Assembly: GCA_025361105.1 (NCBI GenBank)
Contig: JANYAW010000237.1
Span: forward strand, 1 to 12,923
Length of the DNA: 12,923 nt
Source of the DNA: Rhodocyclaceae bacterium
Lineage (GTDB): Bacteria > Pseudomonadota > Gammaproteobacteria > Burkholderiales > Rhodocyclaceae
Direction of reading: 5' to 3'
Shown here: one piece after another, positions 6,400 to 12,923 of the stretch
How the letters are laid out: every line of letters starts with the position of its first letter
How positions within the stretch are numbered: the stretch's first letter is position 1
Translations under genes and position numbers: made by a program
The notes under the pieces: generated by a model
Databases searched by the model: none
What the model was told of the DNA's origin: nothing
Seen by the model: only the letters and a program-made list of their open reading frames with translations

Positions 6400-6603
6400 T
6401 TAGGCCTGAACGCGATACATCATGCCAATGAAAGCGTCGACATCAAGATCATGTTGTTCTGACGCACGAATGTTGCGTTGCTGCAACTCTTTGCTCAGTT
6501 CGCCTTGCAATAGCGCTTGCAGGCTAGGCGGGATCCATTCCGCATTCAACACTTCATCTTCGAAGGCTCCGAATTCGTCAGCAACGACCTTACCAGTGTT
6601 CAT
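6400..6603 (-). CDS. Small uncharacterised protein (67 residues)
   Basis: From the ATG at 6603 this is an acidic 67-residue soluble protein. The start is chosen because GGGG lies about six bases upstream; ATGs at 6609 and 6615 and a GTG at 6645 are in frame. The segment FEDEVLNAEWIPP near the N-terminus and the C-terminus DLDVDAFIGMMYRVQA recall small proteobacterial proteins that combine DEVxxAxWxP with a terminal DVxxFxxxMYxxQ. This is from memory and no function is known to me. It precedes the thioesterase gene by 13 bases on the same strand, with no terminator between, suggesting a two-gene unit. The only alternative in this interval is non-coding sequence, which the conserved-looking ends argue against. 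Confidence 0.6.
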   Translation of the reverse strand: MNTGKVVADEFGAFEDEVLNAEWIPPSLQALLQGELSKELQQRNIRASEQHDLDVDAFIGMMYRVQA

Positions 6604-6702
6604 TTCCATCCCCATATTTATGCGACCTTCATCATTGAAAGCCACTAGTCATTAAGTATACGGACGAGCCTTGACAAAGTTGGTGCATAACGATAGTTTT
6701 TT

Positions 6703-7965
6703 TCAGACGCTGTTGTAATGTCGCCACGGTGCAACCTTAACCAGCAATGCCATGCCGGGCAATGCCAGTGCGGCGCACAGCAAAAAGAAACTAAACCAAC
6801 CCAAGTTTTCGATTAACACACCGGTCGTTGCATTGATGAAAGTGCGTGGTACGGCGGCCAAGCTGGTGAACAGCGCAAACTGGGTGGCTGTGTAAAGCGG
6901 ACTGGTGGCGCGCGCGATGAAGGCCACAAAGGCGGCGGTGCCCAGTCCCACGCCGAGCGCCTCGAAGCCAATGACCACGGCCAGCGCCGCCAATTCGCCG
7001 ATGCCAACGCTGCTCTGCGGTCCCAACCAAGCCAGCCACGCAAAGCCAAAAATCGACAAGAACTGCACCACGCCAAACAGCCACAAAGCGCGATTGATGC
7101 CCAGCTTAATCATCCACAAACCGCCGAGTAAACCGCCGATAACGGCAGGCCACAAGCCTGCATTTTTGGCCACCAGACCGATGTCGGATTTGGCGTAACC
7201 CATATCAAGATAGAAAGGCGTGGCCAGCGCCGTGCACATCGAATCGCCCAGCTTGTAGAAAAAAATGAAGGCCAAAATCAGCGCCGCCTCGCGCGCACCA
7301 GCGCGATGGATGAACTCATTGAATGGCTCTACGACTGCCTGTGTTAGGGTTTTGGGCATCACCCCGGAGGTCGTAGGTTCGCGAATTAAGCAAGCCATTA
7401 CTGCGCCAGGAATCATGAACAAGGCGGTAATCACAAACACTTGTTGCCACGGCAAATGATCCGCCAAAATCAACGACAAGGAACCGGGAATCAAACCGGC
7501 GACGCGATACGCATTGACGTGAACGGCATTGCCTAGACCTAATTCGTCGTCACTCAACAATTCGCGGCGATAGGCGTCGAGCGCGATGTCTTGTGTCGCT
7601 GATAGAAATGCTATGGTGCCACCGATTAACAGCACGCTGCCAATATCCGTCGTCGGCGAATAGCTTCCAAGCCCGGCAATCGCGGCGATCAGGCTGATCT
7701 GCGTCAGCAACATCCACGCGCGGCGTCGGCCATTGATACCAATTGGCGGGACATAACGATCCAGCAGCGGCGCCCATAAAAACTTCCATGTGTAGGGAAA
7801 CTGAATCAATGCAAACAAGCCGATAGTTTTGAGATCAACGCCGGCCGAGCGCAACCAAGCCGGTAATAAGTTGAGCAAAAGATACAGCGGCAGACCCGAC
7901 GAAAACCCGGTGAAAACGCAAATCAACATGCGGCGCGTGAGCAGGGGAGCGAGCCAATTTGGCAT
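6703..7965 (-). CDS. ampG: AmpG-family MFS permease (anhydromuropeptide importer)
   Basis: This 420-residue major facilitator protein has about 12 membrane segments. AmpG imports GlcNAc-1,6-anhydroMurNAc peptides released by wall turnover so that peptidoglycan can be recycled, and in many bacteria it influences beta-lactamase induction. Diagnostic stretches are FTGFSSGLPLYLL (18-30), YTWKFLWAPLLDRY (58-71) and the SATQDIALDAYRRELL block (122-137). E. coli AmpG has 491 residues with two extra C-terminal segments; the shorter form here is common in betaproteobacteria as I recall them. The first residues MPNWLAPLLTRRM fit the start. It stands alone between the small protein gene (57 bases away) and the divergent puuB; no ampD or anhydro-sugar kinase is in view, so muropeptide specificity rests on the family alone. 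Confidence 0.85.
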   Translation of the reverse strand: MPNWLAPLLTRRMLICVFTGFSSGLPLYLLLNLLPAWLRSAGVDLKTIGLFALIQFPYTWKFLWAPLLDRYVPPIGINGRRRAWMLLTQISLIAAIAGLGSYSPTTDIGSVLLIGGTIAFLSATQDIALDAYRRELLSDDELGLGNAVHVNAYRVAGLIPGSLSLILADHLPWQQVFVITALFMIPGAVMACLIREPTTSGVMPKTLTQAVVEPFNEFIHRAGAREAALILAFIFFYKLGDSMCTALATPFYLDMGYAKSDIGLVAKNAGLWPAVIGGLLGGLWMIKLGINRALWLFGVVQFLSIFGFAWLAWLGPQSSVGIGELAALAVVIGFEALGVGLGTAAFVAFIARATSPLYTATQFALFTSLAAVPRTFINATTGVLIENLGWFSFFLLCAALALPGMALLVKVAPWRHYNSV

Positions 7966-8135
7966 GGACGAAATTGAGTGAAAAGCAATGCACCAGTTTG
8001 CGTTTGCAGGGCACGAAGCATAGGCGCGGTAATCGGCGTTTTACTAGGCTAATTTGGTGACATGAATTGCTTTGCACCTCGTTCATTTTGCTAATCCTGT
8101 CAGAATGATTGTCCAATCTCATTAGCACACCGCTT

Positions 8136-9428
8136 ATGTCTTCATCTGCCTCAACCGCTCACGCGCCTTCCTACTATGCGGCTTCGGCCAATGTTTCACC
8201 CTTGCGCGCTGCATTGCAAGGCAGCGTAGAAGCTGACGTTTGCATCATCGGCGCTGGTTACACCGGATTGTCGGCCGGGCTGCATTTGAGTGAGGCCGGA
8301 TTCAAAGTGGTCGTGCTCGAACAAGCCCGGGTTGGCTGGGGTGCATCGGGGCGAAATGGCGGACAAATTGTGCATAGCTATTCGCGCGATATTGATGTGA
8401 TCGAGACGCGTTATGGCCAGGCTGTCGCTGCCGGATTGGCCGGCATGATGTTCGAAGGTGCGGCGATTATTCGCGAGCGGGTTGCACGCTATCAGATTAA
8501 ATGCGACCTCAAAGATGGTGGCATATTCGCAGCCACATCGAGGCGAAAAATTTCCGCCTTAGTCGAACAAAAAACTTTATGGGAAAAGTGGGGGCACCAG
8601 CAACTTGCCTTGATTGACGACAAAGCTGCACTGCGTAGCATCGTCAATACGGATCGCTATGAAGCGATTTTGGTGGATCAAACGGGCGGACATTTTCATC
8701 CGCTGAATTTGTGTTTGGGCGAGGCCGCCGCAATCGAAACCCACGGCGGCAAAATTTATGAACACAGCGGCGCAACCCGAATCGAGCGCGGCGCTGAGCC
8801 TGTGGTGCATACGGCCAGCGGTCAAGTCATAGCCAAATTCGTCATCGTGGCGTGCAATGCCTACATAGGAAATTTGGAACCCAAGCTTGCCAAGATGTCT
8901 ATGCCTTGTGGCACACAAGTCATAGCCACCGAGCCACTTGGTGCGTTGGCCGACAAACTGATTCCGTCGGATTATTGTGTCGAAGACAACAATTTTTTGC
9001 TCGATTACTTTCGGCTATCGGGCGACAAGCGAATGATTTTTGGCGGCGGCGTAATCTATGGCGCGCGCGATCCGGCGCATATCGAATCCATTGTTCGACC
9101 TAACTTGATTAAAACTTTTCCGCAATTGTCGGGCGCAAAAATTGATTTCGGCTGGACCGGCAATTTTCTCCTCACGCTCTCTCGCCTGCCCGAAGTTGGG
9201 CGATTGTCCGACAACGTGTTTTATTCGCAAGGCTGCTCTGGCCACGGCATCACCTTTACCCATCTCGTCGGTCGATTGTTGGCCGAAGTGATACAAGGCC
9301 AGGCCGAACGTTTCTCGGTGTTTGAAAAATTGCCGCACTATCCATTTCCCGGCGGACGCTTGTTTCGCGTGCCATTCACCGCGTTCGGTGCGCTGTGGTA
9401 CGACATTCGAGATCGGTTAGGGGTGTGA
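8136..9428 (+). CDS. puuB: Gamma-glutamylputrescine oxidoreductase-type FAD enzyme
   Basis: This 430-residue DAO-fold flavoenzyme closely matches the E. coli PuuB sequence as I recall it (426 residues). PuuB oxidises gamma-glutamylputrescine to the aldehyde with release of ammonia and hydrogen peroxide in the putrescine-degradation (Puu) pathway. The FAD-binding GAGYTG is at 39-44 with the acidic end of the fold at Glu62 (VVVLE). GASGRNGGQ (69-77), NSYSRDIDVIE-like HSYSRDIDVIE (80-90), DQTGGHFHPLNL, CGTQVIATE, GGGVIYGARDP, WTGNFLLTLSRLPEVGRL and the C-terminal LPHYPFPGGRLFRVPFTAFG all follow PuuB in order. The TTG at 8109 extends the frame by nine residues, but the ATG at 8136 gives the family N-terminus. 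PuuA, PuuC and PuuD genes are absent from the window, so the exact amine substrate is inferred. Confidence 0.88.
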   Translation: MSSSASTAHAPSYYAASANVSPLRAALQGSVEADVCIIGAGYTGLSAGLHLSEAGFKVVVLEQARVGWGASGRNGGQIVHSYSRDIDVIETRYGQAVAAGLAGMMFEGAAIIRERVARYQIKCDLKDGGIFAATSRRKISALVEQKTLWEKWGHQQLALIDDKAALRSIVNTDRYEAILVDQTGGHFHPLNLCLGEAAAIETHGGKIYEHSGATRIERGAEPVVHTASGQVIAKFVIVACNAYIGNLEPKLAKMSMPCGTQVIATEPLGALADKLIPSDYCVEDNNFLLDYFRLSGDKRMIFGGGVIYGARDPAHIESIVRPNLIKTFPQLSGAKIDFGWTGNFLLTLSRLPEVGRLSDNVFYSQGCSGHGITFTHLVGRLLAEVIQGQAERFSVFEKLPHYPFPGGRLFRVPFTAFGALWYDIRDRLGV

Positions 9429-9442
9429 GGGCGTTGGGCGCT

Positions 9443-9469
9443 GTGCTGATGACGGCGTGTCACCAGCAC
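9443..9469. repeat. 27-base palindrome at the end of repeat copy D
   Basis: The arms GTGCTGATGAC (9443-9453) and GTCACCAGCAC (9459-9469) pair at ten of eleven positions around the loop GGCGT. In RNA from the minus strand the one mismatch becomes a G-U pair. It starts 14 bases after the puuB stop. There is no T-run, so I do not call it a terminator, although it could end or stabilise the puuB transcript. Confidence 0.6.
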
Positions 9470-9492
9470 CAACTGGTACCAACTCGCGAATT
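9451..9492 (-). repeat. Dispersed repeat copy D, intergenic
   Basis: This copy is identical to copy B over its first 26 plus-strand bases (GACGGCGTGTCACCAGC and on to ACCAACTGG). It then carries 10 extra bases (TACCAACTCG, a partial duplication of ACCAACT) before CGAATT. The next bases complete GCGAATTTTC (9486-9495), the reverse complement of the start of copy C. It lies between puuB and the GGDEF-EAL gene and is not in an annotated frame. Confidence 0.8.
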
Positions 9493-9662
9493 TTCGGATG
9501 GCCGTGCATTCGAGTCTGTTCTTGTTAGAGTAGCGATATAGAGCTAGCGCGTTTCGGGTAAATCTGCATGATGCTCACCTACGATTTCATTGTTAGTCTT
9601 GCTTGTCCTCGGATGCCCTTGCGCCCGACGACAGGCATGGCTGGGTCTTGCCGAGAATAGCG

Positions 9663-12600
9663 ATGCCAGGCCGCGCACTTCGCCTCACCATACGGCGCAA
9701 ATTATTTTTGCTGGTGTTGCTGCCCAGTTTTCTCGTGGTCGGCTTGATTACCTTGTATTCGTTTCTTGGCAATCGCACTGCGGCATCAGATCAAATCAAG
9801 GTTGGCCTGACCGAGAAGGCGCGAAATTATGCAGGTCGGGTCGATGCCTTGCTACGTGAAGTGACCACCGCTGGCGAGGCCACGGCGCTTTTGGTGGCTA
9901 GCACTGAAAAACCCAGCGAAGACGATCTCTACGAAATTTTACGTCGCACCGTCAGTGCCAATCCGCTGATTCACGGCGCAGCGATTGCCTTTGAGCCGGG
10001 TGTGTTTGCACAACGCAAACGTTTTAGTCCTTACGTGTATCGCGAGGGCGAACGCTTCAAAGTAATGGATATTTCCAAAGGCAGTGGCAGCTATGTTGAT
10101 CGGGAGCTACCGTGGTACGGCACCGCAAAGAAAAATGCGACGGCGACGTGGAGCGAGCCATATTTTGATACCGATGCAAGCAATATCAATGTCATCACTT
10201 TTTCGGTACCCATCTTTCGTTCCGAAAGAATCATCGGCGTGGCGACGGTTGATATTGATCCAATCCATTTACTGGAACGCGCCGGAATTCCTGCTGACGA
10301 ACGTACTGCGGTATTCGTTGTCAGTCGTGGCGGCAATCTTTCGGTTCATCACACCGCCGAATCGATTACGCAGCCGTTAATCAGTGCCGATATTGTGGTC
10401 GCGCGGGTGGGTCGGGGGCTACTCACCAACGCGGTTTCTGGCGCGTTGATAGAAACTGAAACACCATCGGGCAGTCCGGTGTGGTTGAGCATGGCCGAGA
10501 TTGCTACTTCAAATTCGCGACTGTTCGTCCAACTCTATCCACGGGTTGCATTGGGAGTCACCGATTCCCTCGGCGCACGCACAGCGCTGCTAACTTTGAT
10601 CGTGTTGGCATTTGCAATGCTCGCCTCCGTGCTGCTGGTCAGTCGCATCGTCAGACCTTTGCGGGAATTGTCGGCAGCGGTGCAAGATGTTGCACGTGGC
10701 GATCTGTCGGTACGTTCGCTGAGTACCAGTAATGATGAAATTGGTGTGTTGGCCGACAACTTTCAGGTGATGACGCAAAGTCTGCGCGAGCGCGAATTGG
10801 CAATGGCGGCGCTCAACGAGGAACTGCGTGCCGGGCAGAGTACCGCGCAGCGCGCGCTGCACGACTTGCAGAATCAAAAATTTGCCCTGGATCAACATGC
10901 CATCGTGACGCTGATTGATGCCAATGGGATCGTCACCTATGTCAATGATCGTTTCTGTGAAGTCAGCGGCTACACCGCTGAGGAGGTCATCGGCCTCAAT
11001 CATCGATTCCTCGCGACGGGCGACGAGAGCGATAGATTGACCGAGGAATTTTATGCAACGGTGTCGAGTGGCAAGGTGTGGCAAGGGGAGCTTAGCGAGC
11101 GAGCCAAGGACGGTACTCGGTTTTGGGTCGACCTCACGGTGGTACCGTTCATGGACAGCAACGGTGCCATCGAACAGTACGTTGGGATACGCACCGATAT
11201 CACCGAACACAAACGCACCGAACTTGATCTGCGGATTGCCGCCGTGGCCTTTGAGTCGCAAGACGGTATTCTGGTCGCTGATTCCAGATCCATCGTGCTG
11301 CGTATCAATCAGGCCTTCATCGATATGACCGGCATCTCGGCGGCGGAAATGGTTGGGCAGCCGATAGAGTCACTGGTATCGGCGCGCCATGACGAAGCAT
11401 TTAGAACGCAAGTGCGCAAGAGTGTCTTGACACTAGGAACTTGGCAAGGCGAAGCCTGGGGCCGGCGTACCAACGGTGATGATTACCCCGCTTGGATAAG
11501 CATCACCGAAGTCATCGACAAATCGGGTGCATCGAGTCACTATGTTTCTTCGATCACTGATATCACTGCGCGCAAAGCCGCTGAGGCGGAAATTCAGCAG
11601 TTGGCGTACTACGACAATTTGACCAAACTGGCCAACCGTCGGTTACTAATGGATAGGCTGGAACACGCGCTGGCCAACAGCGCACGCAGTGGTCGCGATG
11701 GTGGTCTGTTGTTTATTGATTTGGACAATTTCAAAGCGATTAACGATGCGCTTGGCCACGATGTCGGCGACAGCCTGTTGCGACAAGTCGCCGACCGTTT
11801 GATTAGTTGCGTGCGCAAGACCGAAACCGTGGCGAGATTGGGTGGCGACGAGTTTGTGGTTATGGTCGAAGACATGAGCCCTGACATCAGCGAAGCGGCG
11901 CGACAGATGGAAGCTGTCGGCGAGAAAATCCTCGAAGCGCTCAATGTGCCCTACGAATTGGCTGGCCGCAGTTATCAAAACACGCCGAGCATCGGCATCA
12001 CTTTGTTTGGCGGCAAAGACACCACCAGCGACGAACTAATGAAACGCGCTGACATTGCGATGTATCAAGCCAAGCGCACGGGTCGCAATGCGATTCGTTT
12101 CTTCGATCCACAAATGCAAGCAGCGGTCGAGTATCGCGCCGAGTTGGGTTTGGCAATGCGCGAAGCGATTGCCCGTGATCAACTGGTTTTGTACTACCAA
12201 ATGCAGGTCAGTATGGGCAGTGGCCCAGCGGTAGTCACGGGTGCCGAAGTGCTATTGCGTTGGCGACACCCAAAGCGCGGCATGATTTCGCCGACACAAT
12301 TTATTCCGGTGGCCGAGGAAACCAATCAAATTATTCCCATTGGCATGTGGGTCTTGAAGGCTGCTTGCGAACAAATCAAATTGTGGGAAGGCAATCCTGG
12401 TCGCGATCATTTGCAATTGGCGGTGAATGTCAGCGCCCGTCAGTTCAGCCAACCAGATTTTTGTTCGCGGGTAAAGTCTGTGCTTGATGAAACAAAAATC
12501 AATCCATCACGATTAAAGCTTGAGCTGACCGAAAGCATGGTCCCGGACAATATCGCGGAGACTATTGCAACGATGGTCAATTTGTCCGAAATCGGGGTTC

Positions 12601-12923
12601 AATTTTCACTCGACGATTTTGGTACCGGTCACTCTTCGCTATCGAGCCTGAAGAAACTTCCCTTGCATCAACTGAAAATCGATCAAAGTTTTGTCCACGA
12701 CATTGCCAACGATCCTGACGACGCGGTGATCGTCCAAACCATCATCGCGATGGCCAATAGCCTTGGCATTCAAGTGCTCGCCGAAGGGGTTGAAACCGAG
12801 GAACAAAAGGAAATCCTGGTCAATCGTGGCTGCCATTACTTTCAAGGATTTCTGTTTGGCAAACCAGTGGCAATACAAGATTTTGAACGCCAGCTTGGGT
12901 CAGGTAAACGAGCGCGTTCCTAG
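9663..12923 (+). CDS. Membrane-bound diguanylate cyclase/phosphodiesterase (Cache-HAMP-PAS-PAS-GGDEF-EAL)
   Basis: This 1086-residue inner-membrane c-di-GMP signalling protein ends exactly at the last codon of the window. Domains: TM1 about 10-36; periplasmic Cache-type sensor about 37-305 (with YVDRELPWYGTAKK and ITFSVPIFRSERIIGVATVDIDP); TM2 about 306-326; HAMP about 326-380; PAS1 about 405-515; PAS2 about 520-640; GGDEF about 640-808; EAL about 825-1075. The cyclase signature is GGDEF at 727-731 with the metal site D686 in FIDLDNF. Phosphodiesterase residues appear intact: E862 (in the motif EVL, replacing EAL), N922, E954, D984-D985, K1005, E1041 and Q1061. The inhibitory I-site position reads RKTE (718-721), not RxxD. 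The start is the ATG at 9663, just before the arginine/lysine-flanked TM1; a TTG at 9603 would add 20 residues. Which activity dominates is unknown. Confidence 0.93.
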   Translation: MPGRALRLTIRRKLFLLVLLPSFLVVGLITLYSFLGNRTAASDQIKVGLTEKARNYAGRVDALLREVTTAGEATALLVASTEKPSEDDLYEILRRTVSANPLIHGAAIAFEPGVFAQRKRFSPYVYREGERFKVMDISKGSGSYVDRELPWYGTAKKNATATWSEPYFDTDASNINVITFSVPIFRSERIIGVATVDIDPIHLLERAGIPADERTAVFVVSRGGNLSVHHTAESITQPLISADIVVARVGRGLLTNAVSGALIETETPSGSPVWLSMAEIATSNSRLFVQLYPRVALGVTDSLGARTALLTLIVLAFAMLASVLLVSRIVRPLRELSAAVQDVARGDLSVRSLSTSNDEIGVLADNFQVMTQSLRERELAMAALNEELRAGQSTAQRALHDLQNQKFALDQHAIVTLIDANGIVTYVNDRFCEVSGYTAEEVIGLNHRFLATGDESDRLTEEFYATVSSGKVWQGELSERAKDGTRFWVDLTVVPFMDSNGAIEQYVGIRTDITEHKRTELDLRIAAVAFESQDGILVADSRSIVLRINQAFIDMTGISAAEMVGQPIESLVSARHDEAFRTQVRKSVLTLGTWQGEAWGRRTNGDDYPAWISITEVIDKSGASSHYVSSITDITARKAAEAEIQQLAYYDNLTKLANRRLLMDRLEHALANSARSGRDGGLLFIDLDNFKAINDALGHDVGDSLLRQVADRLISCVRKTETVARLGGDEFVVMVEDMSPDISEAARQMEAVGEKILEALNVPYELAGRSYQNTPSIGITLFGGKDTTSDELMKRADIAMYQAKRTGRNAIRFFDPQMQAAVEYRAELGLAMREAIARDQLVLYYQMQVSMGSGPAVVTGAEVLLRWRHPKRGMISPTQFIPVAEETNQIIPIGMWVLKAACEQIKLWEGNPGRDHLQLAVNVSARQFSQPDFCSRVKSVLDETKINPSRLKLELTESMVPDNIAETIATMVNLSEIGVQFSLDDFGTGHSSLSSLKKLPLHQLKIDQSFVHDIANDPDDAVIVQTIIAMANSLGIQVLAEGVETEEQKEILVNRGCHYFQGFLFGKPVAIQDFERQLGSGKRARS

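Larger units (their letters stand above)
9429..9662 (+). other. Intergenic region upstream of the GGDEF-EAL gene
   Basis: These 234 bases hold repeat copy D and its palindrome at the left. No clear -35/-10 pair stands out: TATAGA at 9537-9542 is a weak -10 without a fitting -35. An in-frame TTG at 9603 and an overlapping short reading frame (9568-9660) also lie here. Confidence 0.5.

Noticed and set aside
6655..6660. TATACT on the minus strand as a -10 for the small gene and thioesterase
   Set aside because: No -35-like hexamer lies 16-18 bases upstream (CAACTT/CCAACT), so it is not supported alone.
6671..6699. TTGACA at 6671-6676 as a plus-strand -35
   Set aside because: The hexamer 17 bases downstream (TAGTTT) is a poor -10 and the next plus-strand gene starts about 1.4 kb away.
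8590..8610. GGCACCAGCAACTTGCC inside puuB looks like CACCAGCACCAACTGG
   Set aside because: Only a short imperfect match; the encoded WGHQQLALID follows the PuuB family, so there is no insertion.

Overview
The window looks like chromosomal sequence of a betaproteobacterium of moderate GC content. The evidence is the family membership of the genes: a BPSS1780-type membrane protein, a bacterial pteridine reductase next to ttcA, and a MidA-type methyltransferase. The assignment is by recognition, not by search. Genes are tightly packed and no gene-free stretch exceeds about 240 bases. I see no rRNA, tRNA, CRISPR array, transposase, integrase or phage gene.

Layout. Bases 1-3921 hold a five-gene minus-strand operon, read right to left: tcdA, a pteridine reductase, ttcA, a BPSS1780-family membrane protein and nadD (its last codons lie outside the window). 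The junctions are ATGA, a 5-base gap, TGATG and ATGA, so translation is probably coupled. Two members modify the tRNA anticodon loop (TcdA at A37, TtcA at C32), one makes NAD and one reduces pterins. Diverging from it, 3967-5941 (plus) carries a PaiB-like FMN-binding protein and a MidA/NDUFAF7-type methyltransferase, with a good sigma-70-like promoter in front. Converging on that pair, 5949-6603 (minus) holds a small uncharacterised protein and a hotdog acyl-CoA thioesterase, and then an AmpG-type muropeptide permease lies at 6703-7965 (minus). On the plus strand are a PuuB-type gamma-glutamylputrescine oxidoreductase (8136-9428) and a large membrane-bound c-di-GMP enzyme with Cache, HAMP, PAS, PAS, GGDEF and EAL domains (9663-12923), whose stop codon is the last codon of the window.

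The most unusual thing is a short dispersed repeat. Its core is about 32 bases, begins AATTCGCCAGTTGGTG and ends GACACGCCGTC. It occurs four times in 9.3 kb. Three copies lie inside essential or housekeeping genes (nadD, tcdA, midA), in the same orientation and reading frame, adding the peptide NSPVGAGDTPS or a variant at apparently variable loops. The fourth lies between puuB and the GGDEF-EAL gene and forms a 27-base palindrome. The midA copy is a longer form with 78 extra bases, equal to the spacing of two GGTG direct repeats and carrying its own hairpin, so the short form looks like an internal-deletion derivative of a MITE-like parent. This resembles the in-gene palindromic elements described in Rickettsia, but the sequence is different and I do not recognise it as a named family.
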